Shown here: positions 18,340 to 26,473 of the stretch, one piece after another
How positions within the stretch are numbered: position 1 is the first letter of the stretch
Layout: each line of letters begins with the position of its first letter
NCBI GenBank assembly: GCA_030148805.1
Contig: JASBSS010000001.1
Coordinates: forward strand, 310,001-374,000
Direction of reading: 5' to 3'
DNA: 64,000 bases
Source of the DNA: Thiogranum sp.
GTDB taxonomy: Bacteria > Pseudomonadota > Gammaproteobacteria > DSM-19610
Made by a program: the position numbers and the translations under genes
Notes under the pieces: generated by a model
What the model saw: the letters and a program-made list of their open reading frames with translations, nothing else
Told to the model about the DNA's origin: nothing
Databases searched by the model: none

Positions 18340-19179
18340 TCAAACGGCTCCGCGATGCCAGCTGAACCGTTTGATGGCTAGCGCGCAGGTGCTATCGAGC
18401 ATGTAGCCGATCACGCCAATGACCAGCACCATTGCGGTTAAATGGTTGTAGGAAAGCGTTTCTCTCGCATCTTCGATCGAATAGCCCAAACCCGAGGTCA
18501 CCCCAAGGAACTCCGCCGGAACCAGGACAATCCAGGCGACGCCCAACGCGGCACGGATGCCGGTCAGTATGTCGAAGGCGATGGCCGGGAGGATGATCTG
18601 GGTAAGGGTGTGCCAGGGCTTGGCGCCGAGATTTCTGGATACCTTGAACCAGGCGGGGTCGACCTTGGCCAGTCCCGCCGCCGTGGAAAATGCCACCGGC
18701 CAGATGGACGCAATGGCGATCAGGAATATAATGGCGTGGTTCCAGGAAAGAAAGACGATGACCGCTATCGGCTCCCAGGAAAGCGGGCTGATCATACGCA
18801 ACAACTGAAAGGGCGAGTTGCTCAGCTCGCGGAAAGTCCGGCTGCGCCCCATCAATATCCCGATGGGAATGCCGACGGCGATGGCGATCAACAAGCCGAC
18901 ACCCAGGCGGTAGCCGCTGGCGGAGACGGCGCTCTGAATCGTGCCGTCCGCCCACAGCACGGGAAACGCCTGAAAAGTGGGAACGGGACCGAAGTCGGCG
19001 AAATGCCGCGTGGAGGGATTGATTTCTATCAGATACGCCCCGAACCACCACAACGCGAGCAGAATGCTCAGACCCGCGACCCAGTTGAACATGCGCCGTC
19101 CGGCCGATTTCATCGCCCGGGTGGACTCCGAGAGTGCGGCGTCGACCACCACCGCGGTATGTGCGGCGTTCGTGTTCAT
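18340..19179 (-). CDS. ABC importer permease (SsuC/NrtB/CynB-type)
   Basis: 279 residues with six hydrophobic segments and the BPD-transport coupling motif around GLAKVDPAWFKVSRNLGAKPWHTLTQIILPAI. It belongs to the nitrate/sulfonate/bicarbonate/cyanate permease group. The ATG overlaps the stop of the binding-protein gene as ATGA. With the ATPase and binding protein it forms a complete importer. Its place between the hydrolase and the cobalt genes makes thiocyanate or cyanate the most economical substrate guess. Confidence 0.88.
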   Translation of the reverse strand: MNTNAAHTAVVVDAALSESTRAMKSAGRRMFNWVAGLSILLALWWFGAYLIEINPSTRHFADFGPVPTFQAFPVLWADGTIQSAVSASGYRLGVGLLIAIAVGIPIGILMGRSRTFRELSNSPFQLLRMISPLSWEPIAVIVFLSWNHAIIFLIAIASIWPVAFSTAAGLAKVDPAWFKVSRNLGAKPWHTLTQIILPAIAFDILTGIRAALGVAWIVLVPAEFLGVTSGLGYSIEDARETLSYNHLTAMVLVIGVIGYMLDSTCALAIKRFSWHRGAV

Positions 19180-20456
19180 ACCTCGACGACCTCCTTACGG
19201 GTGTAGGGATCGCCCGTGGAAGGCACACTCGGATCGGCGCGCCATTTCGGGTTCGCCTCCAGCGCCTTCTTGATAAAGTCGTAATTGACCAGATCGTTGG
19301 CGACGTGCTCAGGAGTGAGGGTATTGAGGAAGTCCGCGTCGCCGGTGACCACCGTCTTTTTCAGATCAGAGACCACCAGCTCCGTGGCCGATCGATAAGG
19401 CCAGGCCTGGAAATTGATTCTGTCCATGCCCCAGTCAGGGTGCTTGATGGCGCTGGGGTTTTTGTAGTAGGCGGGATCGTAGAACAGCATCGCGCGTTCA
19501 ATGACTTCTTTCGGGAACGGCAAGTAGCCTTTGCCGTCACGCGACAGCATCTGCGCCATCGACTTGCGGTTCTCCGCCAGATAGATCTGCGCCGCCACCA
19601 CGGCGTTGTGCACCCCTTGCGCCCAGGCCGCACGATCCGGATCCATGGCGTCCGCCTCGTGCATGACCACCACGCAACAGGGGTGACCCTTCCATACGTC
19701 ACCGGTGAAACGCAACACTTTTCCGCCTGCCTTCAATTCGCCCAGGGCGTTGAACGGCTCGGCCACACAGTAAGCGTCGATATTCTTGGCCGCGAGCGCC
19801 GGCGGCATGGACGGTGGCGCCAACACGAGGAAGTTGCATTCGTCGGGCGCAAGCTTGGCGTTCTGCGGACGAATTACCGGCTTGATGCCCGCCTCTTTCA
19901 GAATTCTTTGCGAGACGATGTTGTGGATCGAATACCAATAGGGTACCGCGAACTGCTTGCCGCCGAAGTCCTTGGGAGACTCGATACCGCTGTGCCGACC
20001 CACCACCACGGCGGAGCCGTTGGTATGATCCCAGGCGGTGATTTTGACGGGAAAGTTATTGTTGTAGCGCATCCAGATGGGAATCGGTATCAGCATATGC
20101 GTAAGATTGAAGCGGTGTGAGGCGAAGGCCTCCACCAGGGGGGACCAGCCGCGTATCAACGTCGGCTTGGCCGAATCGATGCCCTCGTTCTTGAAAAACC
20201 CCAACTCGTGCGCGACCAGAAGCGCGGCGGCATCGGTAATCGGGATATACCCGATCTTGACCACGGGGTTCCACTTCTTTTCCTGCGCGAACAGCGGTGC
20301 CGGCATGCCTCCGCTCAAGGCCGCAAGCGCTCCCAGGGCGAGAAATTCCCGGCGATTGATGCCCGTCCCCAACACACCTTTGAACAGGGGGTCATAGTCG
20401 AGAACCAGTTTGGGGTCCTGTATCGTGTCACCGTGCTTCTGGTAGATTTTTTTCAT
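19176..20456 (-). CDS. ABC importer substrate-binding protein (NrtA/CmpA/SsuA-like, Tat signal)
   Basis: 426 residues from the ATG at 20456 (GAGG 9 nt upstream); longer starts to 20495 lack ribosome sites. After about 30 residues comes a twin-arginine signal, NRREFLALGALAALSGG. The mature domain has family motifs VVKIGYIPITDAAALLVAHELGFFKNEGI and AYCVAEPFNALGE of the NrtA/CmpA group that bind nitrate, bicarbonate or cyanate-like small ions. An unusual pre-Tat extension (KKIYQKHGDTIQDPK) is seen in NrtA-like proteins. Likely ligand: thiocyanate, cyanate or a related anion, by context only. Confidence 0.87.
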   Translation of the reverse strand: MKKIYQKHGDTIQDPKLVLDYDPLFKGVLGTGINRREFLALGALAALSGGMPAPLFAQEKKWNPVVKIGYIPITDAAALLVAHELGFFKNEGIDSAKPTLIRGWSPLVEAFASHRFNLTHMLIPIPIWMRYNNNFPVKITAWDHTNGSAVVVGRHSGIESPKDFGGKQFAVPYWYSIHNIVSQRILKEAGIKPVIRPQNAKLAPDECNFLVLAPPSMPPALAAKNIDAYCVAEPFNALGELKAGGKVLRFTGDVWKGHPCCVVVMHEADAMDPDRAAWAQGVHNAVVAAQIYLAENRKSMAQMLSRDGKGYLPFPKEVIERAMLFYDPAYYKNPSAIKHPDWGMDRINFQAWPYRSATELVVSDLKKTVVTGDADFLNTLTPEHVANDLVNYDFIKKALEANPKWRADPSVPSTGDPYTRKEVVEV

Positions 20457-20506
20457 CTCGCGCATCCTCATTGGGTTATTGGAACCAAACTGCACGTTTC
20501 CACAGG

Positions 20507-21322
20507 CTAGGTAATTCCGACCAACCGGGTCGTGGCCTCGGCGGCGTTTCTGCGTATGGGAGATGGCTTGGCGGCATCCTGGAAAATCTGCATCAGATGC
20601 GCGCGTGTCGACTGCACCAACGGATCCTCCCGCTCGCGGGGGTCGTCCAGGTCCACGGGCAGATCGTGGACGATCCGGCCGGGCGATCCCGCCATGACCA
20701 GCGCGCGATCGGCCATCAGCACCGCTTCGTCGATATCGTGGGTGACCATCATCAGGTTGATCCCCAGCTGCTTGGCGATCGAGCGGACGTCCCGTTGCAA
20801 CGCGGTCCGGGTAAAGGCATCCAGGGCGGAGAAAGGTTCGTCCAGCAGCAGCAGCTCCGGCTCCATCACCAACGAACGCGCCAGCGCCACCCGTTGTTGT
20901 TGCCCCCCGGAGAGGTCCTGGACATTGCTGTTGGCGTAATCCTCCAGATTCACCAAGCGAATGGCCTCGGCCACTCGCTCCTGCATTTCCTTCTTGGGCC
21001 AGCCGGCGAAATGCAGACCGATACCAACATTCCGGGTCACGGTCATCCAGGGGAAAAGATGGGGCGCCTGGAACATCATGACCCAGCGAGACGACGGCGC
21101 CCTGACTTGCACATTATCCAGAAGCAAGGTGCCGTTGGTCGGTGGCAACAACCCGGCGACTATGTGCAGCAGCGTGGACTTTCCACAACCTGATCGGCCG
21201 ATTATCACCAGCGACTCGCCAGGCTCGGCAGCGATATTGACCCGATCGAAGGTGACGGGGCTCTTGGAGGAATAGCGGTGCGAAAGATTTTCAATACGAA
21301 TGTTGACGCCACGGGCAGCCAT
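20507..21322 (-). CDS. ABC importer ATPase (NrtD/SsuB/TauB-type)
   Basis: 271 residues from the ATG at 21322 (GAGG 8 nt upstream). Walker A is GRSGCGKSTLL, signature LSGGQQQRVALARSL, Walker B LLLLDEPFSALDAFTR, switch MVTHDIDEAV. This is the nitrate/sulfonate/taurine importer class. The gene is 50 nt upstream of the binding-protein gene and follows the hydrolase activator gene after 157 nt, the largest gap in the block, so an extra promoter could lie between 21323 and 21479. Confidence 0.9.
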   Translation of the reverse strand: MAARGVNIRIENLSHRYSSKSPVTFDRVNIAAEPGESLVIIGRSGCGKSTLLHIVAGLLPPTNGTLLLDNVQVRAPSSRWVMMFQAPHLFPWMTVTRNVGIGLHFAGWPKKEMQERVAEAIRLVNLEDYANSNVQDLSGGQQQRVALARSLVMEPELLLLDEPFSALDAFTRTALQRDVRSIAKQLGINLMMVTHDIDEAVLMADRALVMAGSPGRIVHDLPVDLDDPREREDPLVQSTRAHLMQIFQDAAKPSPIRRNAAEATTRLVGIT

Positions 21323-21479
21323 CAGAAACACCTCACTTGTGTGGTCGATTTGTCGGTATCTGCTCTACTGGCGTCCATGCGTAGGAATTTAATTGCAGTT
21401 GTTGTCATGCTTCGCAAGCCTTGTTTTTATCGTTTAAAAACAGAAATTCTGGCCGAAACGTCGGTTGAGGAAGGAGTTT

Positions 21480-21869
21480 CTATACGCTGTTCAGCCGCTC
21501 ACCAACCTTTTCTATTCGCCGCGCCAGCTCATCTTCCCCAAACAGCCCCCGCTGGATCAGCGTGTGGGCCAGCGCCAGCAGTTGTCGCTCCGGAAACGGA
21601 ACGCCCTGATAGAGGGTTTCGGAAAGCTCATCCTCGGCCCAGCGTCGCTCCAACGTGGGTAACGCACAGGCTTGCACGGCGAGCGCCTCGCAGGTCCCTT
21701 CGAGACAGACTTTCCAGGGCGGGTCCGGATTTTCCACACCGTACTGCGCGCACAAGTCCCCCCAGACCCGGCCTCGCTTTCGGATCCGCTCCAATATTGC
21801 AATAGAGGTGTATTCGCTCGACGTGTTTTTCGCGTCATTGATATCCGGGTTGTCTTGTGTGCCGCCCAT
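21480..21869 (-). CDS. Thiocyanate hydrolase-specific activator (P15K-like)
   Basis: 129 residues from the ATG at 21869 with an AGGAGGT ribosome site. It resembles the N-terminal part of the nitrile hydratase beta subunit and the nitrile hydratase accessory proteins (ERIRKRGRVWGDLCAQYG, then FPERQLLALAHTLIQRGLFGEDELARRI). In Thiobacillus thioparus a similar 15-kDa protein (P15K) delivers cobalt and aids oxidation of the active-site Cys ligands. It follows scnC after 11 nt. The Cys residues at 40, 55, 60 and 68 could bind metal. Confidence 0.85.
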   Translation of the reverse strand: MGGTQDNPDINDAKNTSSEYTSIAILERIRKRGRVWGDLCAQYGVENPDPPWKVCLEGTCEALAVQACALPTLERRWAEDELSETLYQGVPFPERQLLALAHTLIQRGLFGEDELARRIEKVGERLNSV

Positions 21870-21880
21870 CGACAGACCTC

Positions 21881-22588
21881 CTAATGATCGTGTTGCACGG
21901 GATGAACAGCTTTGTGAACCGGTCTCGCCGCGTTCTGTTTGCGCTCGGGGTGCGGAACCGCCACGCCTATGAGGCAATCGCGTGTGACAATGGCGGCCAA
22001 CTCTTCCTCGCTCCAACCCTCGGTACCTTCGGGGCGCATTGGCATGACCATGAAGCGGCACTTCTGGTTGGAGTCTTCCACGCGGATTTCCACATTCTCG
22101 GGCAGCTGCAAACCGAATTCGGAAAGTACCTGCCGGGGCCAACGTACGATACGGCGCCGATAGTTCGGTGTCCGGTACCACTCCGGCGAGTGGCCGAGAA
22201 TCGGCCGCGGATAGCACGAACAAAGGGTGCAGACGACCACATGTTTCACCGTGGGCGTGTCCTCGAGGACGCGCAGATCCGTGTAATCGCTAGGCGTGCC
22301 GAAGCCGGTAGGGTTCAACCAATCGATGCCCACCTCCTTGCTGGCAGCCACGCCATCCTCGAGCGCGAGCTTCTTGAACTGCGGATCCAGCCAGGCCTTG
22401 GCCACCAGACGGGCCGCCGGCAGGGGGCCTATGCTGTGCGCGAACTCGGTGAAATGACGGTGATCGTCCGCGGTAAACAGGCCCTTTTCAATAGCGAGTT
22501 CGCGCACCGCCAATTCCAGGATCTCAAAATCGCTGACTTCTTCCACCATTGGCGCGGCTTTGTGCTCGCCCTGATCTCTTTTTGCCAT
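21881..22588 (-). CDS. scnC: Thiocyanate hydrolase gamma subunit (cobalt-binding)
   Basis: 235 residues, homologous to the nitrile hydratase alpha subunit. The metal motif CTLCSC occupies 120-125; T before L rather than S-L is the cobalt-type signature, and C123 and C125 are expected to become sulfinic and sulfenic acids around Co(III). WYRTPNYRRRIVRWPRQVL and the conserved arginines that hold the oxidised cysteines follow. The enzyme converts thiocyanate and water to carbonyl sulfide and ammonia in the cytoplasm. Close in size to the T. thioparus subunit. Gene order scnB-scnA-scnC is conserved. Confidence 0.95.
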   Translation of the reverse strand: MAKRDQGEHKAAPMVEEVSDFEILELAVRELAIEKGLFTADDHRHFTEFAHSIGPLPAARLVAKAWLDPQFKKLALEDGVAASKEVGIDWLNPTGFGTPSDYTDLRVLEDTPTVKHVVVCTLCSCYPRPILGHSPEWYRTPNYRRRIVRWPRQVLSEFGLQLPENVEIRVEDSNQKCRFMVMPMRPEGTEGWSEEELAAIVTRDCLIGVAVPHPERKQNAARPVHKAVHPVQHDH

Positions 22589-22621
22589 TTGTTCTACCTC
22601 TAGGGTTAAGGTCGTCCGGAT

Positions 22622-22975
22622 CTATACCAGCTCTAACCAGCGCTCGGAGAATTCCGTCTGCAAGGTGTCGTTGGCATAGACAGCCGGATAGTCTGGCCAC
22701 AACTCACTTTGCTTGAAACGCACGATGTAAAACCATTCCGGCCGGTCGACGTTGTCCCAGGCCTCGTCCTCCGGTGCCGGGCTTTCATGGGTGACCACCG
22801 CCACCTCGCCGACCGCGCCGCGCGTATACACCTGGCAGCGCGTATAGAAAATGTCGGGCAGATCCTTGATCCTGACCTGGTCACCCACCTTGAACTTGGG
22901 GGGGCCGGCTTCGCCGGCAAAGCACTGCGGATCCCCCTTCCCGGTGGCTTTTTGCGCATGGTGGGTTTTACTCAT
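22622..22975 (-). CDS. scnA: Thiocyanate hydrolase alpha subunit
   Basis: 117 residues, corresponding to the C-terminal half of the nitrile hydratase beta subunit: FKVGDQVRIKDLPDIFYTRCQVYTRG and WPDYPAVYANDTLQTEFSERWLELV are family hallmarks. It has no metal site of its own and packs against the gamma subunit. Its start overlaps the scnB stop by 8 nt and scnC follows after 33 nt, so the three subunits are co-translated. Confidence 0.95.
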   Translation of the reverse strand: MSKTHHAQKATGKGDPQCFAGEAGPPKFKVGDQVRIKDLPDIFYTRCQVYTRGAVGEVAVVTHESPAPEDEAWDNVDRPEWFYIVRFKQSELWPDYPAVYANDTLQTEFSERWLELV

Positions 22976-23399
22976 AGCGTTTCTTGACCTCGTCTATCTT
23001 GGTGATCAGTTCCGTCAGCGTTATCGCCTGTTTGTCGACCAGGATTCGCGCCGCCGACAACAGCCAACGACCGTAGTAGGGCAGACCCAGATACTGGGTC
23101 TGACCGAGATCCACGTTCTGACGTCGACGCCGCTCTTCGGCATTCCACAAACCGCGCCAGGCGAGACATTCACAGGTCACATAGGTATTCAACTCCCACT
23201 GCTCTTCTTCTTTTTCCTCGTACTGAATGGGCACGTCGGGCTCACCGCCCACATCGTGGGAGGTACGCATATAGGCGCGGAACAACGCGTGGTCGATGGC
23301 CTCGGGAAAAGGCGCGTGCTGCGGCTGGTGAAGCGCCGGCTGCAATTGACCGACAAGCTCGATGTGGCGCAACACTTGCTGGCGGGTAGGCGATGACAT
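22968..23399 (-). CDS. scnB: Thiocyanate hydrolase beta subunit
   Basis: 143 residues, equivalent to the N-terminal half of the nitrile hydratase beta subunit. The core YVTCECLAWRGLWNAEERRRRQNVDLGQTQYLGLPYYGRWLLSAARILVDK is typical. An acidic stretch (EEKEEEQWE) precedes it. GAGGAGG lies upstream of the ATG at 23399. This is the first gene of the operon; a promoter and a palindrome lie in the 187-nt divergent region with the LysR gene. Confidence 0.94.
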   Translation of the reverse strand: MSSPTRQQVLRHIELVGQLQPALHQPQHAPFPEAIDHALFRAYMRTSHDVGGEPDVPIQYEEKEEEQWELNTYVTCECLAWRGLWNAEERRRRQNVDLGQTQYLGLPYYGRWLLSAARILVDKQAITLTELITKIDEVKKRYE

Positions 23400-23468
23400 A
23401 GGCCTTCAATCCTCCTCAGTGGTGGGTGCAGTCGTGAGAAAGCTCTGGAATGACCAAAAAATAAGCAT

Positions 23469-23485
23469 ATTAGGAATATTCTAAT
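23469..23485. promoter_or_regulatory. Palindromic candidate operator in the scn/LysR divergent region
   Basis: ATTAGGAATATTCTAAT is a 17-bp inverted repeat with one mismatched pair, AT-rich in a GC-rich genome. It contains the T-N11-A layout of LysR binding sites and lies between the divergent scnB and CynR-like genes. Binding is inferred. Confidence 0.45.
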
Positions 23486-23540
23486 AAACCCGTTTAATGG
23501 GGCATTTAATTAACCTGATGACAAGTCTAGATGAGATGTG

Positions 23541-23569
23541 CTATTAGTCCATGACTTTGTTGCTATCAA
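23541..23569 (-). promoter_or_regulatory. Candidate sigma-70 promoter of the scn operon
   Basis: On the minus strand TTGATA (-35, 23569-23564) is separated by 17 nt from TAATAG (-10, 23546-23541). Transcription would begin near 23534, about 135 nt before scnB, placing the palindrome at 23469-23485 in the leader. Confidence 0.4.
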
Positions 23570-23586
23570 CCCTATAGGTAATAGTT

Positions 23587-24570
23587 ATGGATCGACGCGA
23601 TGTTTTTCCCCGTTCGCTCCAGTACTTGATCGCCATCGCCGAGTACGGCAGCTATACGCGGGCGGCCGAAGCGCTGTATGTGTCGCAACCGACCCTGTCG
23701 CAACAAATCAAGCAGCTCGAGGAGTCGCTCGGCTCACCCCTGCTCGACCGATCGGGAAGAAGCGTGAGACTGACCGATGCCGGCGAAATCTATCTGCGTC
23801 ATGCCCGTCGCGCCTGGGGAGAGCTGCACGCGGGAACCCGCGCTATCCACGATGTCCAGGATTTGAGTCGCGGATCCCTGCGTCTGGGCTGGACGCCCAT
23901 CACCGATTACATGACCTGCCCCCTGCTGGAGAAATTCAACCATCTCTATCCAGGCATTACGCTCAATACCCTGGAGATGCCGCAAGACGATATCAAAGTC
24001 GCACTCACCGAAGGGCTCATCGACGTCGGTATCGCATTCAGCAAACCCTTGTCTCCTGAAGACGATTCGAGCGAAATCGAAACCTGCGTGCTGTTTGACG
24101 AGGCCCTGTGTCTCGCGGTCGGCAATCAGCACCCCCGTGCGGGCCAACGCAAACGCATGACTGCGCAGGAATTTGGGCAGGAATCGCTGGCGCTTCTCAA
24201 TACCGAATTCGCGTTGCGGCATATTGTCGATCAATATTGCATCGAACAGGGCGTCTCTCCGCGCAACGTCATCAACACCAACTCGCTCAGCGTGATAATC
24301 GAATTGATCCAGGTCGGGCCGCTGGCGACCGTGCTACCGATAAGCATCGTGCGCAGCCAATGCGGGCTCTATCCCATCATGATCAATCCCGACCTGCCAC
24401 ATAAAGCCGTCACCGTCATCAGTCGAAAAGGCGGTTACAAAAGCCAGGCCTGCATCGCCTTCACCAAGCTGGCATCGGAGTGGTCGGTGCAAAGACACAA
24501 GGAAACGCCCACGCGAAGGTTGAGGCCCTGCCCGCTGGCCGACACACGACCCAATTGCGCAAAAAAATAG
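23587..24570 (+). CDS. LysR-family regulator, CynR-like
   Basis: 327 residues. The N-terminal winged helix (QYLIAIAEYGSYTRAAEALYVSQPTLSQQIKQLEESLGSPLLDRSGRSVRLTDAG) and the following RAIHDVQDLSRGSLRLGWTP are close to CynR of E. coli, the cyanate-responsive activator. Later stretches (DVGIAFSKP, LLNTEFALRHIVDQYC, NTNSLSVIIELIQ) also follow CynR. It is divergent from scnB, so it most likely controls the thiocyanate operon; the inducer could be thiocyanate or cyanate. The C-terminal 25 residues extend past the usual CynR end. Confidence 0.88.
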   Translation: MDRRDVFPRSLQYLIAIAEYGSYTRAAEALYVSQPTLSQQIKQLEESLGSPLLDRSGRSVRLTDAGEIYLRHARRAWGELHAGTRAIHDVQDLSRGSLRLGWTPITDYMTCPLLEKFNHLYPGITLNTLEMPQDDIKVALTEGLIDVGIAFSKPLSPEDDSSEIETCVLFDEALCLAVGNQHPRAGQRKRMTAQEFGQESLALLNTEFALRHIVDQYCIEQGVSPRNVINTNSLSVIIELIQVGPLATVLPISIVRSQCGLYPIMINPDLPHKAVTVISRKGGYKSQACIAFTKLASEWSVQRHKETPTRRLRPCPLADTRPNCAKK

Positions 24571-24647
24571 AAACGACTACCCTGTTGGCGTTGCAACCCG
24601 CACGATCGCGGGCCCAGTACGCTCGCCCCGGCTGTCGGAATCCGTCC

Positions 24648-24968
24648 ATGACCAACTCCGAACAAGTGCTCAGGTCATTCTTCATCCGCGTGTCACAGCG
24701 CGAGGAAATGGAACTTTCATCTCTTTTGGACGAACCCGAATTCACGGTCAGCTCCGACACCTGGAGCTTCACCTTACCGGCACTGCATCGCTATCTACAG
24801 CGTAGATATGGGATATTCCGTAAGGTGAGTTACCCGCAGTTTCGTCGCCTGTTGTTTCACTGCCCGATAAACCGCAGTATCAACGCCAGCGGTGCCGAAA
24901 TCACCATTGCCGACAATCAGGGCAACACCGACCGATCCGTGTATGCCTTGTTGTGGAAGCACCCCTGA
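24648..24968 (+). CDS. Conserved-looking hypothetical protein
   Basis: 106 residues from the ATG at 24648, 77 nt after the LysR gene in the same direction. It is soluble and basic, with a helical first half (SEQVLRSFFIRVSQREEMELSSLLD) and a second half (HRYLQRRYGIFRKVSYPQFRRLLFHCPINRSIN) suggestive of a helix-turn-helix-like or nucleic-acid fold, but I recognise no family. A longer in-frame start inside the LysR tail is possible. It precedes the phosphoesterase gene by 36 nt and may be co-transcribed with it. Confidence 0.55.
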   Translation: MTNSEQVLRSFFIRVSQREEMELSSLLDEPEFTVSSDTWSFTLPALHRYLQRRYGIFRKVSYPQFRRLLFHCPINRSINASGAEITIADNQGNTDRSVYALLWKHP

Positions 24969-25004
24969 TCTCCCGGGGCCTAGGGCTGCCATGGGTGTGT
25001 ATCC

Positions 25005-25868
25005 GTGAAAATTCTTTTTGTCGGGGATGTGATGGGACAGGCAGGGTGCAGGGCCGTCGCGCATTATCTGCCCGCTCTTCGAAACTCGCTGGGAACCGAT
25101 GTCGTGATCGTCAACGGGGAAAACGCCGCAAACGGGCGCGGCATCACGCCGGCTCATTGCCGAGAGTTCCATGCCCTGGGCGTCGATTGCATCACCTCCG
25201 GCAACCATATCTGGGATCAAGCCGAGACGCTGCCTTATATCCAGCGTAACAAGACATTGTTGCGCCCGGCCAACTTCCCGCCGAATTTCCCAGGAAAAGG
25301 CTTCTATCTGCATGAGCTGGCCGACGAGAGAAAACTGGCAGTCGTGAATCTCATGGGCAGTCGATATATGCAGCCGTTGGACGATCCGTTTATCGTGATG
25401 AGCGGGATCCTCGACCTGGTGAAAGCGCAATACAACTGTCGTAACGTATTCGTGGACTTCCACGCCGAAGCCGCCGGAGAGAAAATGGCCTTCGCCCACT
25501 GCTTCGACGGGCAGATTTCGGCGGTGGTGGGCACCCATACCCATGTGCCCACCGCCGATGCCCGCATCCTTCCCGGAGGCACCGCCTTTATGACGGACGT
25601 CGGGATGAGCGGCGATTACGACAGTATTATCGGCATCCAGAAAGCGTGTTATTTACGGCACCTCGGGACCAACCTCCGGCAGCAGGAACTTATTCCCGCC
25701 ACAGCGCATATGACGCTCTGCGGCGCGCTGGTAACGCTCGATGACCTGACGGGGCTGGCGATAAATATCCAGCCGCTGCGTCTGGGCGATTCACTGGTTC
25801 CGGCGATGCCTGACACGACCCTTCCCCAGCCGTCCAACTCATGTAAACACGGAAGTCACTGGCAATAA
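25005..25868 (+). CDS. YmdB-family (TIGR00282) metallophosphoesterase
   Basis: 287 residues from a GTG start. Motifs: FVGDVMGQAG (metal Asp), NGENAANGRGIT, SGNHIWDQ (GNH motif), VDFHAEAAGEKMAFAH and GTHTHVPTADARILPGGTAFMTDVGM, all hallmarks of the YmdB group, whose members hydrolyse cyclic 2',3'/3',5'-nucleotides. The tail after about residue 255 diverges (PAMPDTTLPQPSNSCKHG) and is probably disordered. It is cytoplasmic, with no signal peptide. Confidence 0.88.
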   Translation: MKILFVGDVMGQAGCRAVAHYLPALRNSLGTDVVIVNGENAANGRGITPAHCREFHALGVDCITSGNHIWDQAETLPYIQRNKTLLRPANFPPNFPGKGFYLHELADERKLAVVNLMGSRYMQPLDDPFIVMSGILDLVKAQYNCRNVFVDFHAEAAGEKMAFAHCFDGQISAVVGTHTHVPTADARILPGGTAFMTDVGMSGDYDSIIGIQKACYLRHLGTNLRQQELIPATAHMTLCGALVTLDDLTGLAINIQPLRLGDSLVPAMPDTTLPQPSNSCKHGSHWQ

Positions 25869-26044
25869 CGGTGATCCCGCCGACCAGCAGCCGACCACTA
25901 CCGGCCTGGGCACCTTGCCAGGGTTCTGGTTCCCGGAGATTTCCGATCGGGCCGGATAAGGCGGTTGTCACCGTTGCCGCCGCTCGTGTTCTACGACCCT
26001 GAAGTTCAAGCAACGCGAGGCGCGCCGAATGAATAAGCAAGCTG

Positions 26045-26281
26045 TCAAGTCTTTGAGGTAAGCTTTTTCACCATTTTTCTGTCAGCCAGAACATCGGCCA
26101 GTGTATGCTGCTTGAGACTCTCCAAAAACGCGTTCTGGGCGCCAGTGAACGCTGCGCTCAGACCGCAGGCGTTCCTTAGCAGACAGGCCGATTTGTCGCA
26201 GTCTATCAGCGGTGTAAAGCCCTCGAAATCGACAAAGATCTGACCGACGTTCTCGCGCTTGGTCTTTCTACTCATGTCCAC
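26045..26281 (-). pseudogene. C-terminal remnant of an Rrf2-family regulator
   Basis: 78 residues. CDKSACLLRNACGLSAAFTGAQNAFLESLKQHTLADVL matches the Cys-containing effector half of Rrf2 proteins (IscR/NsrR/CymR), where the cysteines hold an Fe-S cluster. The roughly 80-residue N-terminal winged helix that binds DNA is missing and no frame upstream restores it. It therefore looks truncated, although a short ATG-started product could still be made. Confidence 0.55.
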
Positions 26282-26407
26282 AGGAACAGTTCGGCCTCCC
26301 CTCGAGGCCGCCGACGTAGTCCAGGTTCATGGCGTCGCTTCACCGGTAAACATGCGTCCGGCGTTCCTCGCGCTGACCGGGGGATCCCAGTGGCCTGCCT
26401 CGCCGAC

Positions 26408-26443
26408 AAAAAAAGCCCCGCTGCGTCACCGCAGCGGGGCTTT
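26408..26443 (-). terminator. Rho-independent terminator after the long metallophosphatase gene
   Basis: On the minus strand an 11-bp perfect stem (GCCCCGCTGCG and its complement, 4-nt loop) is followed by seven T. It lies about 30 nt after the stop at 26474. Confidence 0.9.
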
Positions 26444-26473
26444 GTCGCGAGCGGCGCTACCGCCCTGTCAGGC

